Shown here: positions 1 to 7,687 of the stretch, one piece after another
Position numbering within the stretch: position 1 is the first letter of the stretch
Layout of the letters: every line of letters starts with the position of its first letter
From: Anaerolineaceae bacterium
GTDB lineage: Bacteria; Chloroflexota; Anaerolineae; Aggregatilineales; Phototrophicaceae
Length of the DNA stretch: 64,000 bases
NCBI GenBank assembly: GCA_020634115.1
Contig: JACKCH010000010.1
Coordinates: 992,001 to 1,056,000, forward strand
Reading direction: 5' to 3'
Translations under genes and position numbers: made by a program
The notes under the pieces: model-generated
Database searches by the model: none
What the model saw: only the letters and a program-made list of their open reading frames with translations
What the model was told of the DNA's origin: nothing

Positions 1-1
1 C

Positions 2-694
2 GAGGTCATCAAAATCTGCTCGACAGGCGGTGTCCTTAGCCCGACTGACCACCCGGAGTATACGCAGTTTTCGCCGGAAGAACTGGCGGTTATCGTGCAG
101 GAAGCCCGCTACCGTCGCAATACGAAAGTGATGGCCCATGCCCAGGGCGCGGAGGGCGTCAAAAACGCTGTGCGGGCTGGTATTCACTCCATCGAACACG
201 GTATTTACCTGGATGAAGAAGCCATTGACCTGATGCTGGAACACGGCACATTCCTTGTGCCGACGCTGCTCGCGCCGCTTTCGGTGCTGGAACAGGCCGA
301 AGCCAATCCAGGGTCTATGCCGGAATACGGGATCCGTAAGGCACGGGAAGTCATCGAAATCCACCGGGACAGCATCGCCAATGCGCATCGTAGCGGGGTG
401 AAAATTGCGATGGGGACGGACGCCGGGGTGATGCCACACGGTACCAACTTACGTGAACTCGGCCTGATGTGTGATATTGGCATGTCCCCCATGGAGGCGA
501 TTGTCGCTACCACCCAGACCGCTGCGACTGTGCTGGGCTGGCAGGATAACATCGGCACGCTGGAGGCCGGTAAACTGGCAGATGTCATCGTCACGCGAAC
601 CGACCCGCTGGCCGACATCCGCTCACTGGAAATGCCGGATAATATCCCGGTAGTGATTAAAGATGGACGGATTGTTAAAGACCGCCGCGTATAA
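2..694 (+). CDS. Amidohydrolase family protein, 5'-truncated
   Basis: This is the C-terminal part of a metal-dependent amidohydrolase of the imidazolonepropionase/Xaa-Pro-dipeptidase-like group (COG1228 type). The reading frame is open from base 2, so the gene begins outside the window. Visible family motifs are KICSTGGVLSP near the edge, the metal-site segment VMAHAQG, the IEHG motif and the late GTDAGV aspartate motif. The C-terminus closes with the usual GKLADVIV strand and a short beta sandwich (VVIKDGRIVKD). The substrate cannot be told: relatives act on dipeptides, cyclic amides or prolidase-type substrates. The next gene on this strand is 363 nt away, so it is probably the end of its operon. 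Confidence 0.9.
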   Translation, partial: EVIKICSTGGVLSPTDHPEYTQFSPEELAVIVQEARYRRNTKVMAHAQGAEGVKNAVRAGIHSIEHGIYLDEEAIDLMLEHGTFLVPTLLAPLSVLEQAEANPGSMPEYGIRKAREVIEIHRDSIANAHRSGVKIAMGTDAGVMPHGTNLRELGLMCDIGMSPMEAIVATTQTAATVLGWQDNIGTLEAGKLADVIVTRTDPLADIRSLEMPDNIPVVIKDGRIVKDRRV

Positions 695-1057
695 AAGACA
701 CAGGATGCCGTCCGTTTTAGTGGCGTCATCATGGGTTCGAGCACGGGATTTGTGCTGTTGTTCACGCCGCATAAGTCCCTTGTTTGACCATTTTTTGAGT
801 CCGGCATCTCTCTTTGCGCAGAAATGAGAATCCTGCTAAAGTGTACCTGCCTGCGGGACATATAAACGTGTCATTCTGGTTCTGTAGGGGCGGTTTCTGC
901 CTGCTGGTTGACCATCAACCACGGCGATTTTAGGAAAGTTAAAGACGGTTCGTGGGGAACTACCGGCCAGCGGTTAGGTCTCTTGCTCTGACATTTCGAC
1001 ATCTGGTGATATACCTTGTCTCGACCTCTACCATCTGGAAAGAAGCGGTAAACGGCT
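695..1057. other. Intergenic region of 363 nt with one small inverted repeat
   Basis: I see no convincing coding region here; a 69-codon frame that runs into the next gene is a shadow. The stretch holds a TGTAGGGGCGG motif at 882-892, which recurs elsewhere in the window, and an inverted repeat TGGTTGA-CCA-TCAACCA at 905-921. A weak promoter-like pair (TTGCTC at 983 and GATATA at 1008, about 19 nt apart) could serve the glycosyltransferase downstream. Confidence 0.4.
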
Positions 1058-2368
1058 ATGCGAATTCTGATTGCTGCACATGGCTTCCCCCCGACCCACT
1101 CCGCCGGAGCGGAACGCCGGGCGGAACGTATGGCACGCTGGTTAGCGACTCATGGGCATAAGGTTGAAGTATTCGCGGTTGAAAAGCTGGATGAGCCGGG
1201 GTTTCGGGTAGAGACAACGACTCAGGATGGCTTCACGGTTCACCGTCTGCACTATGACATCAAAATAGGGGATTTCTTTCACAATCTGTATGACTACCCT
1301 CCGGCGGGGGAGGCGCTGCGGGAGGTGCTGGCCCAGGGGCAGTTCGACCTGGTGCATGTCGTCAGTGGCTATCTTTTGGGCGGGCAGGCTATTCATACCG
1401 TGCGTGATGCTGGATTGCCTGTGGTCGTCACCCTGACCGAGTATTGGTTCATGTGTGCGCGGCTGAACCTGATTCAAGCTACCGGAGCGTTGTGCAGCGG
1501 GCCGGAAAGCGACGAGAAATGTATGCGCTGCTTGCAGGAAGATAAGCGGCGCTTCCGCCTGGCCGCGCAGGCCGCGCCAGCGGTGATGGATGTATTCTGG
1601 TCATTTGCTGATCGCCTTCCTTTTGCAATTCAGCAGACCGCTCAGATTCATGACCGTCAGCAGACACTGCGCCAGGCGTTGGATGCCGCGACTCTGGTCA
1701 TTTGCCCCTCGCATTATCTGATCCAAAAGTTTGGGGAATTCGGCTTTGATACCGGGCGTTTCACCTTCCTGCGGCAAGGGCTGGCGGCTCCTGCCGGGGA
1801 GAAGCCGGTGGCCGAACGCCACGATCACATCTTGAAGTTGGGCTATACCGGGCAGATCAAACGCCATAAAGGTGTGGATTTACTGGTGGATGCCGTAATC
1901 CCGTTGCTGGATTCTGGTCAGTCGGTGAGTCTTGATCTGTGGGGATCGGAGACTGAGGAGCCGGACTATGTGGCGAAGCTCAAAGCGCAGACCGCCAGAT
2001 ATCCGGCGATTCGCTGGAATGGACGCTACGTTGGGGATAAGGTGTGGGACATCCTGGCCGGGATGGATGTTATGGTTGCGCCGTCACGCTGGTATGAAAA
2101 CAGCCCGAACGTGATTCTGGAAGCCTTTGCGATGAACGTGCCGATGATCGTGACCGACCTGGGCGGCATGGCGGAACTGGTGGAACACGGAACAAGCGGG
2201 TTGGTGTTTGAGCTGAATAACGCGGATGACCTGCGCCGCCAGATCGAGCGCTTGCTGCACGAACCCGGACTCCTGGCGCAATTGAAGGAAGGCATTCCAC
2301 CCGTCAAGACGATTGACCAGGAGATGGAAGAACTTGTCGCCCACTATGAGCGCCTGATTCAGGGATAG
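1058..2368 (+). CDS. Glycosyltransferase family 4 (GT-B fold)
   Basis: The 436-residue protein is a GT4-type retaining glycosyltransferase that probably moves a nucleotide-sugar onto a glycan or lipid carrier at the cytoplasmic face of the membrane. The N-terminus has the glycine-rich acceptor-side loop (HGFPPTHSAGAERRAERMARWL). The C-terminal donor domain has YTGQIKRHKGVDLL and the signature EAFAMNVPMIVTDLGG with the preceding SRWYENSPNVILE, where the Glu residues of the EX7E motif lie. A four-Cys cluster (CARLNL, CSGPESDEKCMRC) around residues 130-165 is an unusual insertion. The start ATG follows an AGAAGCGG ribosome-binding site. It converges on the ABC exporter genes, with a small hairpin between. 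Donor and acceptor are unknown. Confidence 0.9.
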   Translation: MRILIAAHGFPPTHSAGAERRAERMARWLATHGHKVEVFAVEKLDEPGFRVETTTQDGFTVHRLHYDIKIGDFFHNLYDYPPAGEALREVLAQGQFDLVHVVSGYLLGGQAIHTVRDAGLPVVVTLTEYWFMCARLNLIQATGALCSGPESDEKCMRCLQEDKRRFRLAAQAAPAVMDVFWSFADRLPFAIQQTAQIHDRQQTLRQALDAATLVICPSHYLIQKFGEFGFDTGRFTFLRQGLAAPAGEKPVAERHDHILKLGYTGQIKRHKGVDLLVDAVIPLLDSGQSVSLDLWGSETEEPDYVAKLKAQTARYPAIRWNGRYVGDKVWDILAGMDVMVAPSRWYENSPNVILEAFAMNVPMIVTDLGGMAELVEHGTSGLVFELNNADDLRRQIERLLHEPGLLAQLKEGIPPVKTIDQEMEELVAHYERLIQG

Positions 2369-2379
2369 CGTGTTCCCAG

Positions 2380-2399
2380 GAGAAGGTGATTATCTTCTC
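2380..2399. terminator. Possible bidirectional hairpin between convergent genes
   Basis: The sequence GAGAAG-N8-CTTCTC forms a 6-bp stem in the 29-nt gap between the GT4 gene and the convergent ABC permease gene, reaching the permease stop codon. There is no strong T-tract, so termination is only a possibility. Confidence 0.3.
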
Positions 2400-3141
2400 A
2401 ATCCGCCTCGCGCAGGGTAGCGGTTGCCAGCGCCAACAGCACCGCACCATAGACCAACAGCCCGATCACGCCAGGGAGCGCGTCCGACAGGGTGCTGCCG
2501 GAGCGAATCAACTGTTGAATCCCCTCGTTGCCATAAAACATCGGCGTGAAAAAGCGTGCCCACTGGATAATCTCTGGCAGACGGTCTACCGGCAGAATCA
2601 TACCGGAGAACAGCACCGAGATCATAATCACCAGCGGAATCATCGGGAAGACCTGCCCTTCGTTGCGAGCGAAGTTCGAGACGAACATCCCCAGCGCGAT
2701 GCTTAATATCGCCAGCAGCCAGATCACCACGTAAATAGCGACATATACCTCGAACGAGTAGCCGAGCTTGAACAGTGCCTCCAGACCAACCAGTACGATC
2801 AGGCTTTGCACCGTAGAAAGCAGGGAATAGGCGATGAGGTAACCGCCGATGATTTCAATGGAGCGATAGCCGTTGATGAACATGCGCCCCAATGTCTGCC
2901 CGGTACGCTCCCGCACTAGCACAATCGCACACAGTGCATAGGTGATGAAGTGGACGATAAACGCCCCTATCGGCACAACGAACTGTTTGGGATTCACGAT
3001 GGGCGACTCGACCCCCTCGAAAAACAGGTACAGCATATAGACAATGACCACCGGCATCACCAATGAAATCGCCACGAAACGCCGGTCACGCCGGAGTTGG
3101 CGCAGCACCCGCGTTGCTACCGCTGCCGTATTACTGAACAT
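2398..3141 (-). CDS. ABC-2 type transporter permease
   Basis: This 247-residue protein has about six hydrophobic segments and matches the ABC-2 export permease family (COG0842). Helical segments start near residues 24, 57, 105, 135, 165 and 220. The family signature region is present around NEGQVFPMIPLVIMISVLFSGMI. It would form the membrane part of an ATP-driven exporter with the ATPase encoded immediately upstream; the two genes overlap by 11 nt, which implies translational coupling. Relatives export drugs, polyketide antibiotics or lipids. Control is by the TetR gene at the head of the operon. Confidence 0.9.
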   Translation of the reverse strand: MFSNTAAVATRVLRQLRRDRRFVAISLVMPVVIVYMLYLFFEGVESPIVNPKQFVVPIGAFIVHFITYALCAIVLVRERTGQTLGRMFINGYRSIEIIGGYLIAYSLLSTVQSLIVLVGLEALFKLGYSFEVYVAIYVVIWLLAILSIALGMFVSNFARNEGQVFPMIPLVIMISVLFSGMILPVDRLPEIIQWARFFTPMFYGNEGIQQLIRSGSTLSDALPGVIGLLVYGAVLLALATATLREAD

Positions 3142-3994
3142 GGTTCACCTCCTGACTGGCGATTAAATCCAGCACGACTTTTTCGAGTGGTTCATGTTCC
3201 ACTTCAATCCGGCTGACAGTGGGGTCGAGGTGGTAATGCGCGAGCAGGTGGGGGAGTTCTACCGGATAGTTGGTGATCTGCTCGGTGTGGTGTTCCGTCC
3301 CATTCCACACGGTTACTGTCGTATGCCCGCGTTCCAGCAGTGCCTGCGGTGTGTCACATGCCAGAACCTGCCCGCCGCGCATCACGGCTAGTTGGTCACA
3401 GTAGACCGCTTCGTCCATCTGGTGGGTACTGAGGATGATCGTTGCCCCGGCATCCGTCATTTTGCGGAAATGCGACCAGAACGTTTCGCGTAGTTTCGGG
3501 TCTACGCCGGTTGTTGGCTCGTCCAGCAGCAGCAGCGTAGGCTGATGCACCAACGCGCACCCCAGCGAAAGGCGCTGCTTCATTCCCCCGGAAAAGGTGT
3601 ATACCGGGTGATGCTGGCGATCCGTCAGACCGATGAAGGCCAGCACTTCTGCCACCCGCTTTTTGAGATCAGCGATAGGGTGTGCCCGCCCCCAGAACAG
3701 CAGATTCTCCCTGGCGGTGAGGTCATCATACAGCACCGGGGTCTGTGGCATATAACCAATCTGCCGCCGCAGGTCGTGTTTCTGGCTGTGTGGGTTCAGG
3801 TCAAGGACGTGGATTGTCCCACTGTCTGGTTGTGTGAGTCCGATAAGTGATTTAATCAGGGTGGTCTTGCCCGCGCCATTAGCCCCCAGGAGGCCGAAAA
3901 CCTGCCCGCGCTCAATGTCGAGCGAGAGGCCATCCAGTGCGCGGACATTTCCGTAATGTTTGTGAAGCTGAGTGACTGAAACTGCTGGAGTCAT
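3131..3994 (-). CDS. ABC-2 exporter ATP-binding protein
   Basis: This is the ATPase of the exporter. The motifs are complete: Walker A GANGAGKTT, Q-loop region, signature FSGGMKQRLSLG, Walker B LLLLDEPTTGVDP, and the switch histidine in LSTHQMDEA. After about residue 215 a C-terminal extension typical of DrrA/CcmA-like exporters follows. The frame is open ten codons further upstream (ATG at 4024). I place the start at the internal ATG at 3994 because an AGGA element lies about 12 nt before it and homologous proteins usually begin just before the first beta strand; the longer start cannot be excluded. The gene lies between tetR and the permease on one transcript. Confidence 0.9.
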   Translation of the reverse strand: MTPAVSVTQLHKHYGNVRALDGLSLDIERGQVFGLLGANGAGKTTLIKSLIGLTQPDSGTIHVLDLNPHSQKHDLRRQIGYMPQTPVLYDDLTARENLLFWGRAHPIADLKKRVAEVLAFIGLTDRQHHPVYTFSGGMKQRLSLGCALVHQPTLLLLDEPTTGVDPKLRETFWSHFRKMTDAGATIILSTHQMDEAVYCDQLAVMRGGQVLACDTPQALLERGHTTVTVWNGTEHHTEQITNYPVELPHLLAHYHLDPTVSRIEVEHEPLEKVVLDLIASQEVNHVQ

Positions 3995-4040
3995 ATGTGT
4001 AACCCGTCCTGCGGGATATCCCATCGGTAAACGGGGCGTG

Positions 4041-4646
4041 TCAGGTACGCAGCCCGTTGATAAAAATATGAACCTGCTCGGTGATATAGGTTTCTACGTC
4101 TGGTAGTCCGGCGCTTAACGGGGCGATCACATCCCGCGCCAGGACATACACCAGCAGTCCGCCGATAAAACTCCGTGCTGCCGATGCCGAGTCATGAGGC
4201 CGCAGCCGCCCTTCTTTAACCTGGTATTGCAAGTAGTCTGTGAAAAAGTTGAGGACGCGCAGGGCGGCATCGCTAAAATCTTTTATTAAAGTCGGGTCAC
4301 GCAGCGCCTCGGAAAGCACGATGCGGAAGATGCGCTTCACATCGGGGTTCTCAAAGCCCGCGATATACCCGCGTGCGACCAGCAGCAGTAGGGATTCGGG
4401 ATGGAGTTCCAGCAGCGCCTCCGGGTTTTCCATCTCAAAAAACAACGGTGACATATGTGACAGCACCGCCTGGAGGAGTTCACCCTTGTCTTTGAAATAC
4501 CAGTAAATCAATGAGGGCGATTTAAGACCGGCTACAGCGGAGATTTCCTTGATAGACGCGCTGTGAAAGCCTTTTTCCGCAAACACCTGCACAGCGGCCT
4601 GGATGATTGCGTCGCGCCGGTTCGATTCTTCCGGTTGCTGCGTCAT
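4041..4646 (-). CDS. TetR/AcrR family transcriptional regulator
   Basis: The 201-residue protein has a typical N-terminal helix-turn-helix (residues 10-55: RRDAIIQAAVQVFAEKGF, then SIKEISAVAGLKSPSLIYWYF) and a variable helical ligand domain. Its start ATG follows GAGGA at good spacing. A perfect 22-bp palindrome lies between its promoter -10 box and its start codon, so it very likely represses its own operon, which continues into the ABC-2 exporter genes 17 nt downstream. The inducing ligand is presumably a compound the exporter removes; the sequence does not say which. Confidence 0.92.
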   Translation of the reverse strand: MTQQPEESNRRDAIIQAAVQVFAEKGFHSASIKEISAVAGLKSPSLIYWYFKDKGELLQAVLSHMSPLFFEMENPEALLELHPESLLLLVARGYIAGFENPDVKRIFRIVLSEALRDPTLIKDFSDAALRVLNFFTDYLQYQVKEGRLRPHDSASAARSFIGGLLVYVLARDVIAPLSAGLPDVETYITEQVHIFINGLRT

Positions 4647-4654
4647 AATATCCT

Positions 4655-4676
4655 CTTGATTGAACGTTCAATCAAG
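4655..4676. promoter_or_regulatory. TetR operator: perfect 22-bp palindrome
   Basis: The arms CTTGATTGAAC and GTTCAATCAAG are exact reverse complements with no spacer. The site starts directly downstream of the -10 box on the minus strand, so it covers the expected transcription start and ends 8 nt before the tetR start codon. Repressor bound here would block initiation. Confidence 0.85.
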
Positions 4677-4705
4677 ATTATAGAACAACTTGAATCCAGA
4701 GTCAA
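4677..4705 (-). promoter_or_regulatory. Sigma-70-type promoter of the tetR-exporter operon
   Basis: On the minus strand the -35 box is TTGACT (reverse complement of 4700-4705) and the -10 box is TATAAT (reverse complement of 4677-4682), separated by exactly 17 bp. This is the best promoter in the window. Confidence 0.85.
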
Positions 4706-4711
4706 GTTGTT
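4684..4711. promoter_or_regulatory. Second inverted repeat overlapping the -35 region
   Basis: Arms AACAACTTGA (4684-4693) and TCAAGTTGTT (4702-4711) are perfect 10-bp inverted repeats around an 8-bp spacer. They overlap the -35 box and the promoter spacer. Their sequence differs from the 22-bp operator but shares the TTGA/TCAA core, so this may be a second, weaker TetR site or the site of another factor. Confidence 0.6.
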
Positions 4712-4900
4712 AGAGTGGGGGAGCGACCTGTTCATAAATTTATTGAAACACGAAATGAAGGGGCGGTGCTACCCCGCCCTGATGCACGCTTTAGCCCGAC
4801 GCAAGGCCGCATTCAGTAGATTAAGGTACGTTAAAGTCGCCCCTGCTCACAGACGCCGTTCAGAGCAGGCGGTTATTCAAGTTTGGTTTGTGAGGAAGTC

Positions 4901-5809
4901 ATGACCCCCTCTGTCAGTATCATTGTTTTGCACTATAACGGGCTGGAAGATACGCTGGCCTGTTTACGCTCACTGGAGCATGTCACCTATCCCAACTACA
5001 CGGTGATTACCGTAGATAACGCCTCGATAGACGCGGCGGCGGCGGCGATTCGCGGCGCCCATCCACAGTGGCCGCTGATCGAAACCGGCGCAAACCTCGG
5101 TTTTACTGGTGGGAATAATGTGGGGATTGCATATGCTCTGGAACACGGTGCGGATTATGTGCTGCTGCTGAACAATGATACGATTGTCGCCCCGGATTTT
5201 CTGGATGTCATGATTGAGGTGATGGAGTCCGACCCGGCAATCGGGGTGACTGGCCCGATGATTTATTACCACGAAGCGCCGGATACCATCTGGTCGGCAG
5301 GCGGTCAGATTGACTGGCCGCACGGCACCACCACCATGATCGGCCTGAATGAAGACGATAAATCCCAGTACGGCCTGAGTCCGCGCCCGGTGGATTTTGT
5401 GACCGGCTGTGCGCTGCTGGCGTCTCGCAATGCATGGGAAGATGCCGGGCTGCTGGATGACAAGTTTTTCATGTACTACGAGGAAACGGAGTGGTGTGTT
5501 CGTGCCAACCGCGCCGGGTATAAGATCATGCATGTGCCGACCGCGATGATCTGGCACAAGATTTCGATTGAAGATCGCGCCACCTCGCCCCGTACCTACT
5601 ACTATATGACCCGTAACCGGCTGCTGTTCCTGCACCGCACGCAGGCCGGGATGAAAACCTGGGCCTATATCGTGAGCGAATACCTGCGCACCTTCTTAAG
5701 CTGGTCACTGCGTCCCAAGTGGGAAAATCGGCGGCATCTGCGCGGCGTGATGTGGCAGGCGATCCGGGACTTCTATCGGGGACGCTTCGGGCAGGTCACG
5801 GTGTCTTGA
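4901..5809 (+). CDS. Glycosyltransferase family 2 (rhamnosyltransferase-like)
   Basis: This 302-residue protein is a GT-A fold family-2 glycosyltransferase. It has the N-terminal VSIIVLHYNG strand, a nucleotide-binding Asp in TVDNASID, the DXD-like motif in LLNNDT, and the acceptor-side motif FFMYYEETEWCVRANRAGYKI typical of the WbbL/rhamnosyltransferase-like branch. A C-terminal amphipathic region follows. I chose ATG 4901 because GAGGAAGTC directly precedes it; a TTG six codons earlier is in frame but has no ribosome-binding site. It probably takes part in surface glycan assembly together with the GT4 enzyme nearby, although the two genes are not in one operon. Confidence 0.9.
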   Translation: MTPSVSIIVLHYNGLEDTLACLRSLEHVTYPNYTVITVDNASIDAAAAAIRGAHPQWPLIETGANLGFTGGNNVGIAYALEHGADYVLLLNNDTIVAPDFLDVMIEVMESDPAIGVTGPMIYYHEAPDTIWSAGGQIDWPHGTTTMIGLNEDDKSQYGLSPRPVDFVTGCALLASRNAWEDAGLLDDKFFMYYEETEWCVRANRAGYKIMHVPTAMIWHKISIEDRATSPRTYYYMTRNRLLFLHRTQAGMKTWAYIVSEYLRTFLSWSLRPKWENRRHLRGVMWQAIRDFYRGRFGQVTVS

Positions 5810-5890
5810 TGCGGGGGAATGAGGCTACTGGCCGCTAGCCGCTGACTTTTGGGCTGCGTGTTCGCTCAATCCGCCTATACTCCATCGCCT

Positions 5891-5913
5891 CTGATAACTG
5901 ACGGCTGAAAGCT
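5891..5913. repeat. Copy of a dispersed AGCTTTCAGCCGT repeat
   Basis: Read on the minus strand this is AGCTTTCAGCCGT followed by CAGTTATCAG. The first 13 bases recur exactly at 7528-7540, and the TCAGTTATCAG-type part resembles the tracts at 33.5-33.8 kb. It abuts the stop codon of the NifU-like gene. Confidence 0.5.
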
Positions 5914-6193
5914 ACAGGAAAAAATCGCGCAGCGCATCCCGCACTTCGTCTACAATCGCCTCCCAGGGAGTATCTGATTCGCGGGTGATGAGCAGCGTAT
6001 GTTCGGTGATCGTCATCGCCTGGATACCCGCCACGCCATTAAACAGCATCTGCGCGATAGGTGAGCCGACATCGCCTTCCTCAAAACTGCGATACACTTC
6101 GGCGTGTTCGTCAGTTAGTGGCTGGTTTGTGGTGATTTCCAGTATGTTGGCGTCTTCTGTAGGCCGGGTTTCAACCGTGATATATTCAGACAT
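5912..6193 (-). CDS. Stand-alone Nfu/NifU N-terminal-domain protein
   Basis: The 93-residue protein resembles the Nfu N-terminal domain (PF08712 type). It has a phenylalanine-bearing strand (YRSFEEGDVGSPIAQMLF), the GVAGIQAMTI turn, the ITRESDTPWEAIVDEV segment and a final helix ending FFL. In known Nfu scaffold proteins this domain precedes a CxxC NifU C-terminal domain that binds the Fe-S cluster. Here no cysteine is present at all and the protein stops after the N-domain, so it cannot itself hold a cluster. It may assist iron-sulfur assembly through protein contacts, but its role is not established. It stands alone on the minus strand. Confidence 0.75.
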   Translation of the reverse strand: MSEYITVETRPTEDANILEITTNQPLTDEHAEVYRSFEEGDVGSPIAQMLFNGVAGIQAMTITEHTLLITRESDTPWEAIVDEVRDALRDFFL

Positions 6194-6354
6194 CCGTTTG
6201 AGCCTTTACCGTATTTTCGATGATTTCACTATATCGATCGGAACGTCGGACTATCCGCCGGACTTGGAAGCCGCATTGTAGCATGGATAGGAGCAAGTTT
6301 AATAGGTCGTGCGGAACCATCCCGAGCGCCTGACTAGCATCATTCAAACGGGAA

Positions 6355-6383
6355 TCAACAAAACACACTTTTGCACCTATAAT
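6355..6383 (+). promoter_or_regulatory. Candidate promoter of the methyltransferase gene
   Basis: A TATAAT box at 6378-6383 has TCAACA (4 of 6 matches to TTGACA) 17 bp upstream at 6355-6360. The leader would be about 100 nt long. The rest of the 298-nt gap between 6193 and 6492 shows nothing else I can name. Confidence 0.45.
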
Positions 6384-6491
6384 GGGTATGATTGGATGGT
6401 TATCCGGCAAGCCGACCCTGGTTTACCAGTAGGTTGATTGCCTGTTTGCCCCCGCAATGGAAATCCCACTGGTTCATGAGTTGAGGTTGTT

Positions 6492-7397
6492 ATGCGAAGG
6501 CCAGAGTCCCAACCCAAAATTTGCGATTATGAAGGGTCAAACTACCGTGTTGATTTCTGGGAAGGCAAAGGGCGTGATTACGAAGACCAAGTCGAGCGGA
6601 TTGCGCTGCGTCGGCTGCTGCCTGGAAGCGGACGGCGGCTATTGGAAGTCGGCGCGGGTTTCGGGCGACTGACTAGCGAGTATCATGCCTACGAACGGGT
6701 AGTACTGCTGGATTACTCGTTCTCACAGTTGGAGTATGCCCGCGAAAAATTAGGGGATGGTCGTTTCACCTATGTTGCGGCGGATGCCTATCGCCTGCCG
6801 TTCCGTCCTGGCACGTTTGATGGTGCGACCATGATCCGGGTGATCCACCACATGGCCGATGTTCCAGCGGTGATGCGCCAGATTCGGCGGGTACTCGTGC
6901 CAGGAGGCATCTTTATTCTGGAACACGCCAATAAGCGCAACATCAAAGCCATGCTGCGTTATGCGACAGGCCGCCAGAAGTGGGATCCGTATGATTTCAA
7001 GCCGGTTGAGTTCGTGGAGTTGAATTTTGACTTTCACCCGGAATACATCGTCCAGCAGTTAGAACAGGCGCAACTTAAGCTCGAAACTCGTTTCCCAGTG
7101 TCCTTCTTCCGCGTGGATGCCCTCAAAAATACCGTCCCGACTCAGTTGCTCGTTGGTGTGGATGCGCTGCTGCAACATTCCGGTTTGCTGGTGACGCCCA
7201 GTGTCTTCACCCGCAGTCATACGGTTGGGAACAGTGCGGATAACCTGAATACATCCTTCATTTTTGTCTGCCCGGACGATGGCGACGAGCTTTCACATGA
7301 CGGAGATACGCTGGTCTGCCGCCAGTGTGGGAAGGCTTGGGCGCAGCGTGAGGGCATTTACGATTTCAAAGCCCCCGTCAACGAAATGGAGACGTAG
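6492..7397 (+). CDS. SAM-dependent methyltransferase with C-terminal zinc-ribbon-like tail
   Basis: A class I (Rossmann) methyltransferase of the Methyltransf_11 type. Motif I is LLEVGAGFGRLTSEY, with the acidic ribose-binding residue in VVLLDYSFSQ, a motif IV region DGATMIRVIHHM, and post-motif strands after GGIFILEHANKRN. Residues about 255-301 form a separate tail, FVCPDDGDEL...LVCRQCGKAWAQREGIYDFK, which looks like a Trm112p-type zinc ribbon except that the first knuckle has one cysteine rather than two. Such tails occur in methyltransferases beside glycosyltransferase genes. The substrate is unknown. The ATG has a weak GAGG ribosome-binding site. Confidence 0.85.
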   Translation: MRRPESQPKICDYEGSNYRVDFWEGKGRDYEDQVERIALRRLLPGSGRRLLEVGAGFGRLTSEYHAYERVVLLDYSFSQLEYAREKLGDGRFTYVAADAYRLPFRPGTFDGATMIRVIHHMADVPAVMRQIRRVLVPGGIFILEHANKRNIKAMLRYATGRQKWDPYDFKPVEFVELNFDFHPEYIVQQLEQAQLKLETRFPVSFFRVDALKNTVPTQLLVGVDALLQHSGLLVTPSVFTRSHTVGNSADNLNTSFIFVCPDDGDELSHDGDTLVCRQCGKAWAQREGIYDFKAPVNEMET

Positions 7398-7687
7398 ATT
7401 TCCCGATTGGGCGGGGCGGGTCGTCAATGATCCCATCTGATGTATAATAAAAATCACTTCATATATTTTATGTGATATGAATCGGGATTAAGCCCTCTCA
7501 ATAAAGGGAAGTGTGTCATCAGGTGTCAGCTTTCAGCCGTAAGCGGTCAGGAAAAGATAGATCGATAGCCGATAACTTAAAAGGCTAAAATGCTAAAGGC
7601 CAGCAGCCCGCGGCTTAAAAAAATATCGTTTTTTCATTTCACATAGAATGTTTCATCTATATAAGGTTTTCGGCAGGGGATGGTGCT
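7398..7687. other. 290-nt intergenic region with repeats upstream of the response regulator
   Basis: No gene is evident. It contains an inverted repeat TTCATAT-N10-ATATGAA at 7458-7481, a second copy of the AGCTTTCAGCCGT dispersed repeat at 7528-7540, and a promoter-like pair TTTCAC (7637-7642) and TATAAG (7660-7665) 17 bp apart. The AT-rich leader then leads to an AGGGG ribosome-binding site before ATG 7688. Confidence 0.4.

Noticed and set aside
205..861. A 218-codon frame opposite the amidohydrolase end
   Set aside because: The plus-strand frame carries IEHG and GTDAG motifs; the minus frame is Ser/Arg-rich shadow sequence.
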